Shown here piece after piece: positions 55,152-64,000 of a stretch of DNA of 64,000 bases (its first letter is position 1; every line of letters begins with the position of its first letter). Below the pieces are notes generated by a model. It saw only the letters and a list, made by a program, of their open reading frames with translations. It had not been told where the DNA came from and searched no databases. The stretch is taken from contig CP137871.1 in assembly GCA_034406715.1 (NCBI GenBank), positions 124,001 to 188,000 on the forward strand, read 5' to 3'. The position numbers and the translations under genes are program-made. This stretch comes from Rhodotorula mucilaginosa. Its lineage: Eukaryota > Basidiomycota > Microbotryomycetes > Sporidiobolales > Sporidiobolaceae.

Positions 55152-57261
55152 ATGCGGGATGTCCTTGACATGCTACGAGTCCCGACAACTCTCGGGGCGG
55201 TCCTCGTCTCTGCCCTGCTCGTCGCCGTGGCTGCTCGCCTCTTCATCTACGAACGAAACAACCAGCGGACCGGCACCAATGCAGGAAGGACACCCGTGCG
55301 ACAGGCCGATCGCCACTCCTCAGACGCTGCTGCAAGACCGTGCACGGCCGCAGGACCAGTCCTCGCCGCAAGAGTCGCCAACCTCGACCTTTCGGGTCTC
55401 ACGGTCATCCCGATAACCCGCCTCCCGCGACTATACAAACGACTCCGCATACCCCTCCTCGAGCGCACTGTCGTCTTGTACGCCGACCTGACAGCGTCCG
55501 AGCTGGTCTTTCGTCGCCTCAGGGTCGGGAGCGCCACCGCGACCTCGCGCGACACCGGCAGGGAATCTATCGAGGTCACAGCGGATCGGGTGGAGCTGGA
55601 CCTTACCGGCAGCATCGGTGTCCGCGCAGGATACCACTTTGAAGGCGAGGGGGAGCCTCAAGGTCGGGCCGTGCGCGCGTCCGGGCGGGTTCACGTCACG
55701 TTGGCGGACGCCAGCTCACGCGTAGGAACGCGACTCGTCTCGCGACCGGCAGAAGCTACCCCTGGACAGACGTCCCGGCCCGGCCTCCGGTGCCAGCGCG
55801 TCGACTTTCACCCCGGCAATATCTCCGTCCTGTCCCTCTCTGGCTTCGTACCGTTCCTGCGCCTCGAAGCGCTGGCACACTATGTACGGAACTCGTCGCT
55901 GGTCCGCATCTCGACTCGCCGCTTCGCCCGTTTTCTTGTTCACGAGCTCGTGCAAGGACCGGTCTGCTCCGACCTCTTGAGCGACCTCGAGGGTTTTATC
56001 GACAAGCACGTCGACCTCGCACCGTTCGCCAGGATCAGCGATTCGGACAGGGATCGAGCTCTCGCGCGCTTTTCCCGCGACTCCATCCACCCTCATCACC
56101 AGAATCGAGATGACACGACCACGGCCGCCTTCACGACGACCACGGCTCCTTCCTCGGCGACTGCGCTTCGCCTTCATGCGCTCGTCCTGGGCCCGATCCA
56201 CCTTCACTCGCTTTCCTTGCCGTCGTCTGCATCGGCGGCAGAGAACGGAGACGCGGTGGCGGTGCCCGTCTTTGCGGGGCGCGACCAGACCGGCCTGCGG
56301 TACTCGATCTTGTCTTCGCCCATCCTGAACCAGCTCACGCGCGGACCGCCGGACGTCACCTTTGGTCCGTCGAGATTCGACAAAATCGAGTTGGAAGAAG
56401 CTAGCGTCGAGCTGGAACCTCACACTCTGGACGTGCTCAAGGGCGAATCAAGCGGCAGCAAGTCACCGGAGTCGGAGAGCAAGACGGCCCGGGAACTCGT
56501 TCTCCGCGTCCATGGCCTGGCAGCGACGCTCTCGATCGGTTTCCGCATCGGAGCCGATCTCAGAGCAGCTCCGGCACTCGTGACCGGCATGAAAGTTCTC
56601 GAAGAAAAAGGCGTCGCTACCACCGAGATCGCCGAACGGTCAGCTCTCGGCGCGTTGCATAGCTCGAACAGCCACCAAGACTCTTTTGCCGGTACAGAGG
56701 CCGCAGGCAGTTTCCAGGCCGGCGGTCTCGAGGACGACTTGGATGGAATCGCGATCCGTCTGCCCGTGCGATGGGATCGTACGAGCGGGCGCGTGCTCTT
56801 GACGTCGCGTCACGACGACGAAGACGAGCTCGCCTCCGCGTCCGCCTTGACAGAGTCAGGGTCGACTTCAAGCTCTCGACGCAAAGGAAGAAGTCGCGGA
56901 AATACCGCAGGCAGAGGGATCCGGTTGGAGGGAGCTTTCGGCACGGTCGCACCGCGGATCAAGCTCGAGAGTCGACTCGGAAAACTCCTCGGAGAGCGTG
57001 TGGTCAATGCTCTACTCGAGAGCGTGCAGGTATGCCGTGGAAACCGTTACTGTTCTGCTCGAGGGATAACTTGTCAAACTGACGCCGCTTTTCCGCCTCC
57101 AGACCCACCTCGCTGCCTTGACGGTTCCGCTCGCTTCGCACTTCCTCGCAGACCTGGCACGGCAAAGGCTGCAGCGCACACTCGACAACGTGAACGAGCG
57201 CATGGCCACCGAAGGTGGGGTTCTCTGGACTTCTCTGGATACGGAGAAGCCGAAGGGATAG
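55152..57261 (+). CDS. unknown N-terminally membrane-anchored protein
   Basis: Two exons (55152..57029, 57103..57261) encode 678 residues. A single hydrophobic segment (about residues 12-31, LGAVLVSALLVAVAARLF) near the start anchors the protein. The rest is predicted soluble, with strand-rich stretches such as VLAARVANLDLSGLTVIPI, RTVVLYADLTASELVFRRL and IEVTADRVELDLTGSIGV. The alternating hydrophobic pattern after a membrane anchor recalls lipid-transfer (TULIP or Mdm31-like) proteins, but no signature confirms this. The ATG at 55152 is the first in frame. The stop lies 117 bp from the convergent thioesterase gene. Confidence 0.7.
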
Positions 57262-57377
57262 CCCCAAGCTCCTTGCCAATGTATTGATATTACTCTATTG
57301 ATGTCTAGATGCATGGTTGCGAGGTTTACGTAGGGAGTATACGATATCTGGGAAAGCATAAGATGTGAGAACCCGCC

Positions 57378-58664
57378 TTAAGCGAGCTGACCAGGCCAAG
57401 TCGACTTGGTGTCCATGCCGCGCTCTACGGGCCCGAGCACGATGCCGTCGCCCTTCTGGATCGCGCCCCCTTCCACCTGCTCGCCGAAGAGCCACTGAAG
57501 CTGCTCCTGCTTGGACATGGTCTGGGCAATGGCCCAGTTCCTTTCGCCGTGCTCGGCGCCGTACCCCGTGAGTGCGAACGCGCGGTGAGGCGAAACCGTC
57601 CTACGGTTGTGCTTGATGACGACGCGCGAGAGGGTCTTGCAGTAGATTTTGCGCTCGCCCGTTCGAGGATGCGGGCGAGACTGGAAGGTGGTCGAGATGT
57701 AAAGCTTTCGAGGCGCGAAGCACTCAGTCAGGACCGAGCAGGAAGGCGAGGTGACCGAGGCTAGAGATCTCTGCACTCACCCATTTGCGGTCGTAGCCGA
57801 GAAGGCGGTTCTCCACCTCAAACTTGCTCATGACCGGGATCTCCTTGAGGTAGTCGAACGCAGTGCCTCCGAGGGCGAACGTCATTCCATCGATCCCGTA
57901 CGCCTCGCCGACGAGCTGGACCGCAAAAGGTCCGCGGACTTGGTCGAGGCAGACAGCAAAAGAGCTGTAGGAGAACCGGGAGAAAAGTTAGTCTGCAGGC
58001 ACGACAGCGACTGGGAGGGGATTCAGCGGCATCAAGCCTTTCGCCTCGCCGCGGGAGGAGCCAAGATCAGATTGCCAGTGCGCATCGACTCACGAGTTGC
58101 TGAGATGGTATCCGAACGTGTCGGAGCTGTTGAAGGACGCCCGAAACTCGCGCTTCGTCTGCTCGGCGAACACGATTGCGGCGGTTCTGAATCAGCCTCC
58201 TGTACGTTCATTCACGCCGTTTCTCGCAAGCAAACGTCTTGCCACGCACGGTGAAGTCGAATTCGTCCTTGCCGATGCGCCAGTTGGGCCACTTCTTGCC
58301 GAGCCGAACTTGCCATTGGAAAGCAATCTGTCCTCCGCCTCACGGATCAGCGCCCAAAGATATCACGCGAGCGCAGGAAACGTGCTGATCTTACAAAAGG
58401 CCACATGATCCGAGCATGCCAGACGCCGGGCAGGCCGTCAATGTTGACTGCAACGGACGGCAGACAGGGAGGGTCAGCTTTCCCTTTGGGTTGCGAGATG
58501 CCTTCTTTCGGAACAGCCATACGGCCTCGTTTCTTTCACTCACAGATCAAGAGGGCAATGAAAGCCCATTTGAGCGGGCGCGGCAATCCACTCGGAAGCC
58601 GGGCGAGGAGGGGTTCGAGCCGGTCGACCAGCGATGACGGCACGAGACGGGCAACGAGCGACAT
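57378..58664 (-). CDS. fungal thioesterase-like (hot-dog fold) protein
   Basis: Six exons, complement(57378..57704, 57781..57964, 58094..58186, 58236..58327, 58395..58447, 58544..58664), encode 289 residues. After an N-terminal hydrophobic helix (PLKWAFIALLIFNIDGLPG) come WRIGKDEFDFTVRGKT, NSSDTFGYHLSNSSFAVCLD, GGTAFDYLKEIPVMSKFEVE, RLLGYDRKWLYISTTF and KIYCKTLSRVVIKHNRRTV. This order, with the YxxHLSNSS motif, is that of fungal THEM6-like/4HBT acyl thioesterase relatives. Membrane association is inferred from the helix; substrate is unknown. The fourth junction needs a GTTTGC donor, unlike the usual GTGAGT, but it is the only one that keeps frame. Convergent to its left neighbour. Confidence 0.78.
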
Positions 58665-59241
58665 GAGTGCAGATTCGGAAGAGACGGCTGGGACCGCTGC
58701 GTAGCTAGTGTGAGTGAGATCGACGAGTGAACGGAAGCAGAGAACCGCCGTTGTGTACGCAGAGCGCCGCTAGACCGAGAGCGAGCTCCGGCTACTAGGA
58801 TCGCGATGCCCGAGGCCGAGACATCGCAGCTTTTCCGCGCAGATTCGCATCGGACTATAGCGATCTAGCGGGGTTGCCCGATTGCGTTGGCTTCTACCAT
58901 AGTCGTAGTCGCTGGCTGGAAAGGTCGGACGCAACATGTTGACGCGAGTGCGAAGCGCGGCCGGAGCTGCGTCCCAGCTCGAGGTCTGTACACCGCCGGA
59001 AGCACACAGACTTGGACGGTACAGGCTTGTAAGAGGAGCACGATAGCATGAATAGAAGCGTCGGTCAGACCGCGCGCTCCGGACGGCGCCGAATTGAATC
59101 TCGCCTCTTCGGCGGGTCACAATCGCCCAAGATCTTTGCATAGGCTGCCTTTCGGACATGCCCGTGTATCCGCCAGACCAATCAGACCTTGAAGCAGGAC
59201 ATTGCAAACGAAAGACACAGCCAAACTAGCTGTGAAAACGT
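58665..59241. other. intergenic region, one short exon-like start
   Basis: 577 bp between the thioesterase start and the RPS19 stop. An ATG at about 58940 opens MLTRVRSAAGAASQLE, a mitochondrial-type start, followed by a GTCTGT that could be a weak donor. No continuation was found, so it is not called as a gene. Confidence 0.35.
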
Positions 59242-60583
59242 TTACTCGTCGTCCTCCTGCTCGCGGGCCTCCTCGAGGACGGCGGCAGCAATGCGGTCAA
59301 GGTCGCGCTGGCCGTCGACCGTGATGCGACGTCCGCCGCGAGCGGTGTCCTTCTCAAGTACACCCAGCTTCTCCAGGCCTTGGAGCACCTTCCGCTCGAC
59401 TTTTGGTGGCAACGACAAAGCGATAAGTCAGCTCCCCGCAAAGTTACGGAAAAGAATCGCAAAATGCGTCGGGGTCGATAGGGGAGGTTGGTGTGGATAG
59501 GGAAAGTGTATGTACCGGATCCCGAGCCGTCGCGGTGGTGCGACGGGCGGTTGCCGCGGTTGACCGAGCCACCGTGGAGCTTCTGGAGAGCGCCGACACC
59601 GACGTGCTTGCCTGCACGCATGCAGAATCGGCCGGTCGAAACGATCAGCTGTCATGTCGCAGGTAGCTCTCGTGTCCTGTGGAACGAAGGAATGGAGGGA
59701 CACTCACGCAGGTAGATGTGGCGGGCAACGGCCGCAGTGCGGATGTAGAACCAGTCGGCGTCGTACGGAGCGAGCTCCTTGCCGGTGCCGGTCTTGACAA
59801 CGTCAACCCAGACGGGGACCTCGAGCTTGCCTGTCGCACACAAGGAGAGGAGACGATCAGTCACGATGGTCCTTTCGCTGCAGAAAACGTTTGTGGTTTC
59901 CAAGAGTCGCGAGTTGCAAGAGATTGGCGACCACGACCGACTACAGATAGACCCGTGCATACACATCCCAACCATATGGCCAACAACACGCCGAGATGGA
60001 GCCTCGAAACGCCCACAATGGGCATTTCGAGAGCTCACGCTGCAACAGGTCGCCCCGAGGTCCCGAATGCGCCGAAGCGCAATCGGTCCATTTGGGACGA
60101 ACGAGACAGACATGCCCTTTCGGGCCACCTAAGGTGCTAAGCCAAAATGGAGAGGGTGGATGTGCGGATCTATCTGCAGGCGGTCGGGGCGATGGTCGAA
60201 GTAGTGCGGTCGGGAGGAAAGCGAAGTGGGTCGGGGCGAAGTGCGTGGCGATTCGAGGGTGTGTGTGTTGGCCAAGGCACATGCCACGCTAGACGCTGGC
60301 ATGCCTCTGTGCACGCCCCCACCGAGATGTCGACAGTCGGGATGAGCTTGGCGGGGGCGTCGACCGAGGCAGCCGATGCCGTCCAGGGCGCCCGCACTCG
60401 ATGCCGCCAACACACTCCTAACCGCTCAGATCCCCGTGCACCATGTCGAGGCGCGCACCAGCTGATGACGAGAGCGCGATGGCGAGGGGAGATGGGAAGG
60501 AGGGGAGACTGACCCGAGCGCTTGAGGTGCTGGGCGTAAGCGTTGATGAAGGCGTCGGCGGTGACGTCGCGAACGTTGACCAT
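59242..60583 (-). CDS. RPS19: 40S ribosomal protein S19 (eS19)
   Basis: Four exons, complement(59242..59399, 59516..59611, 59708..59830, 60514..60583), encode 148 residues, the normal eS19 length. [88 protein letters not shown] and [16 protein letters not shown] match eS19 throughout. The protein is part of the small subunit head and is needed for 18S rRNA maturation. The first intron (59831-60513) is 683 bp, roughly ten times the usual intron here; long first introns are common in fungal ribosomal protein genes. The C terminus ends in an acidic EQEDDE. Confidence 0.97.
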
Positions 60584-61689
60584 TTTGACCTCGAAAAGGG
60601 GGAGAGCCTTGAGTGCAAGGGAAGAGAGGGGAGCGGCGAGGTGAGGAGCAGGAAGAGCTCGACGCGCGAGCCGAGCGCGACTTGAGCGAGAGCGGGCGCG
60701 CGTTGGCTCGCTGGATGCGCCTCCCCTCGACCACTTTCTGCGCTTGCTTGCTCCCCTCTGCTCGCCCTCCGATCCCCTCTCTTGCTTTCTCTCCATTCAC
60801 TCTCTGCCGACAGCTACACTGGCTCGCGGGATCGTGCCCTCAGATCGTTGTACCTCGCTCACCTCACCTCAATCTTTGATCGGCTATCTCTGCTACTGGC
60901 TTGCCTCGCAACAACCTGCTCGACCACATCACCAACGACTGCCGCCTGGCCACGCAAGAGCCAGCTGAACTCGGTAAGTGTTCCACTCCTCCTTCCCGAA
61001 GCCAGCCAGACCGCGAACGAACGAGCGAGCCCCGTACCACCTCGTCTTGGGGAGCCTTCCCCTCGTCGCACATACATGATGAGCAACCTACCTAAAACAA
61101 CGCATAGTTCAATCGTAGGCCCTTTCGAGGGTCGCTGAAGATTATCGTACCATCAATAGTCTTTCACCCCTGTCTGACACTTTCCGCGACGAGACCAGAC
61201 TTCCTCAATGAGGTGGACTCTCGCTCGCTCGTTCCCGACTGGTTGGCTGGCTCGAGACACGCGCATGCAGACGAAGCGGGATCACTGACATCGCACTCGT
61301 CTGTCACAGATTCGCTCGCAGACGTTTGTGGTAGCGCACAGTTCCAGGACCGACTCATGTCGTTGCAAGCGAATCATCTTTTCTGCCCTCCTTGACCCGC
61401 TGCCCATTCTTCCCGCGTTCAAGCGCCTCCGGTTACGAAAGCTCTGCGCCTGTGTGCACCAGAGAGGCGCTCGGCACCGAAAGCAGGCAAAACGCCCCTC
61501 GAAAGCGTCCGGATCTTTGACCGGGCAAGCGCCATGGCTTCCTCGCCTTGCTCTTGCTGCTTCCGATAGTCAAGGGACCGAAGCGCGCGTCTGTTCTCTC
61601 GCTCCTTGCACCAGTCCTTTGCAAGAGATCGACCGCCAGCGACACGAGGGAAAGGGGATGGCTGCAGTCAAAAGAACCGAGGATGGTTC
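60584..61689. other. 1.1 kb intergenic region, no firm gene
   Basis: CT-rich promoter sequence of RPS19 lies at the left (60720-60850). An exon-like stretch at about 60905-60976 reads NNLLDHITNDCRLATQEPAE on the + strand and is followed directly by a GTAAGT donor, but no start or further exon could be placed. The rest, to 61689, shows only chance frames. Confidence 0.35.
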
Positions 61690-62713
61690 CTATCGCCTGC
61701 CCTTGCTCGGCTTGACCCGCTTGGCCTTTTGCAGGTGCTCCTTCCCGACGACCTGGCCGAGCGCCCGCCCGGTCCCGTCGCCCTCCATGAGCGACTTGTC
61801 GCCCTCGCCCGCGCCGACCGTCTCGGCCGTCCCGAACGCGTCCCCAAACATGGCCTCGAACCGGGCCATCCGGCCGCTCTCGTCCTTCTCGAGGACGCCG
61901 CGGTGGGCACTGTCGGGCGCGGGAGGGTTCCACAACTTGTGGTTGAACGGCGACGAGGTAAGCGGGATCAGAGGTCGCGGCGCAGTCGAGTAGAGGATTT
62001 GCGAAGGGCCGACGAGCGGTCGACTCGGCGCCGGAGTCGACGAAGAGGCGGGAGAAGTCGCCGCTTCAGCCTGCAAGCGCCAAGGGTGGGCCGAACCATG
62101 TCAGCATTGTCCGGTCCATGCTGGGAGTAGACTGCAACCGGATTTGGAGAGCATCTGTCGCCGGAAAGGGGTTTGTCGAGGTCACTGGCAACCCGAGGCT
62201 CCTAGATGTGCAGCGAAATAAGGATGCGTGTCGAGGGAATGTAGAATGGTCTGCACTGCCCGGCCTGCTATGCCGCGACTGGGGAAAGCTTCCTCCGATG
62301 GGTGACCAGGGTTCGTCCGGCCGAACTCCTCTGACTCCTTGGCCGTACGGTCGTCTCTGTCGATCAGAAGCAAACCTGCCCGGGAAGGCTCACGCAAGAT
62401 CGCGCCGCGCCCGGGTGCGCTGACCTTGAACCCAGTCGGCAAAGAGAAGAGAGCGCTCTCTCACCTTGTCGGCTTTGCCCTTGCCCTTGCCCTTGGCGTC
62501 CTTCTTGAGGGTCTCGTTCGTCGCAGATTCTGGCTGCTGCTGCTGCGTCGCCCACGGGGCTGGCGGGTGCGCGACGACGCTCCTGAACAGCGGCAGCTTT
62601 GGCGGAGGGAGGCGGCTCGTGAGGGCAGGGTTGCGGTACCGCGGGACCGAGGCAGACGAGGCGCTCGCCGTGCGAGTAGCTGACATGGCAGCAGAAGCGG
62701 TCGGTCGTACCAT
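61690..62713 (-). CDS. mitochondrial ribosomal protein bL31m, probable
   Basis: Two exons, complement(61690..62070, 62465..62713), give 209 residues. The N terminus (MVRPTASAAMSATRTAS..) is basic, Ser/Ala-rich and lacks acidic residues, as in a mitochondrial presequence. The core STAPRPLIPL, then NHKLWNP and LEKDESGRMARFEAMFGDAF, follows the fungal bL31m pattern TSPR...N.PLWNP...EEDEAGR...F...FG. It would act in the mitochondrial large ribosomal subunit. The C terminus is basic (KRVKPSKGRR). The intron, 394 bp, is longer than most here. The family call rests on the short core. Confidence 0.65.
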
Positions 62714-63130
62714 GTCGGCTGCAGGTGTGAGGACAACGGTCGCTTGATCGCGAGAGAGCGGCAAGTCGCGGAATTTGAACTACAGAGACGTATTCTCAAT
62801 TTTTCAGGGCGCCACAGACTAGTGTTACATATTCATATGTGATTGCAAAGAGTGTAGTCCAACAAGTTCTTTCCAGAGAGAATCTTATGTGTGATAGCCG
62901 AAACCTGAGCGAGCGCGACAGCGTCTGTCTCGGGAACGAGGTACAATACGGCGCCAGGGAAAGCGATAAGGTAGAGAAGGGGACGCGAGGCGAAGAGAGC
63001 ACGACACGTGTGCTGGCCGGCCAAGAAGAGAGAGGGAATTGATGGTCTTCGGGAAGGGGGAGTCGCGCGGGCGGCGGTGGAAGCACGAGGCGCGTGTCGC
63101 GCTTGTTGAGGCGGGCTGGCCGGCGGGCGA
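62714..63130. other. intergenic region without a visible gene
   Basis: 417 bp between the bL31m start and the G alpha stop. It contains the bL31m promoter and the G alpha 3' region. No conserved coding sequence is seen. Confidence 0.4.
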
Positions 63131-64000
63131 TTACAAGATACCCTGTGGAAAACTCTTGCGTGAGCTCGTCGAGCGAAGGGGCGTAAGAGATTCGCGGTTA
63201 CGCACGAGATCTTCAATCGCAGCCTTGAGGATGCTCTCCTCGACAGCGGCAAAGACGACCTTGAGCTGTTCCGTATCGCTGTAGAGGTTCGAACGCGGTC
63301 AGCAATTTTCTGTCGCAAGCCGAACAAGGCTAGAGAGAGCCCACGTACGTGGCGCAGGTGAAATGGACAATGAGCGGTCGGGCCTCCTCGTTCCGGTACA
63401 ACGGCCGGAACTTGCTCTCCATGTACGCGCATCCGGTCGGGTAATCAGACGGTCCCTCATAGTCCGAGTAGTATTCGTAGATCGGCGAGGTAATCAATTT
63501 GGCTGCCAAGGGTGAGCGGAAGGTTAGCGTCTGCAACCTTTCTTCACCCCGAAAGCACCGCTCAAGACCGAGAGCGCACCCTTGAAAAGGTCCGTCTTGT
63601 TGAGGAACAAGATGACGCTCGACTGCGCAAACCATCGACTGTTCGAGATGGACTCGAACAGTCCCGCCGCTTCGTTCATCCGATTGATGTCCGAGTCTTC
63701 GTACAGTGTCTGGTCGTATTCCGAGATCGCGACGAGGAAGATGAGGACGTTGACATTCTCGAAACAGTGAATCCTGCGGAAGGAGTGAGTAAGCCCCTTG
63801 TGTCTGCTATCTGTAACGGCGAAAGGTGCGAGCGCAAGGGTGCGGGCAGAAGAGCGGAGAGCGTCAACGCACCACTTCTTCCGCTCCGAGCGTTGTCCGC
63901 CGACATCAAACACGACATAGTTGAGCTGTCCAACCGGGAACCGCTCCTCCGTCAAGCCCGTTGTCTTTACTCGCGATCGCAGGATGTCCTGATCGGTCGG
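63131..64000 (-). CDS. heterotrimeric G-protein alpha subunit, C-terminal part (5' end outside the window)
   Basis: Five exons are inside the window, complement(63131..63142, 63206..63278, 63349..63502, 63580..63773, 63873..>64000). The G2 switch region ([15 protein letters not shown]), G3 ([15 protein letters not shown]), [21 protein letters not shown]4 (LFLNKTDLF) and G5 (FTCATDTEQL) are all intact, as in fungal Gpa proteins. The protein relays receptor signals at the plasma membrane through a GTPase cycle. The last exon is only 12 bases and gives the C-terminal GIL, restoring the expected short hydrophobic tail; reading on past its donor would add an atypical extension. Which Gpa paralogue it is cannot be decided without the N terminus. 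Confidence 0.94.

Overview
The window looks like a chromosome segment of a GC-rich basidiomycete yeast, probably a red yeast of the Pucciniomycotina (Rhodotorula/Sporobolomyces/Microbotryomycetes type). The evidence is dense genes with many 50-90 bp introns (donors mostly GTGAGT or GTGCGT), tightly packed divergent and convergent pairs, and fungal versions of Prp17, Arp8, Tyr1, Erv1, Trm82, eS19, bL31m and a G-protein alpha subunit. The species assignment is inference. Exon coordinates were worked out by hand from splice signals, reading frame and family resemblance, not from transcripts.

Left arm (1-21.2 kb): the 5' end of an unknown gene, an Sfp1-like zinc-finger regulator, the splicing factor PRP17/CDC40, a diacylglycerol-kinase-fold lipid kinase, an unknown Ser-rich protein, chromatin remodelling subunit ARP8, prephenate dehydrogenase TYR1, sulfhydryl oxidase ERV1, tRNA methyltransferase subunit TRM82 and a small DUF2015-like membrane protein.

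Middle (21.2-52.6 kb): a repeat island of about 31 kb, mostly poor in CpG, with tRNA genes near its edges (Val and His on the left, Ser on the right). It holds 5'-truncated LINEs with TCTA-repeat tails and 11-bp target duplications, three families of hAT-like DNA transposons (three complete copies with terminal inverted repeats and 8-bp target duplications), a Copia-like fossil, and one very young Ty3/Gypsy chromovirus with LTRs that look identical. The insertions are nested: an old hAT copy holds a LINE, and that LINE holds two younger hAT elements. The chromovirus sits inside an otherwise open, intron-bearing gene of unknown function at 44.2-51.1 kb.

Right arm (52.6-64 kb): an Nup60/Nup1-like nucleoporin, an unknown membrane-anchored protein, a fungal thioesterase-like protein, ribosomal protein eS19, a probable mitochondrial bL31m, and the 3' part of a heterotrimeric G alpha gene that leaves the window. 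The host genes are housekeeping functions (splicing, translation, nuclear pore, signalling, tyrosine synthesis) and form no operon-like pathway. The less familiar material is the transposon stack, the hAT families with an intron-like cargo, and the freshly interrupted unknown gene.
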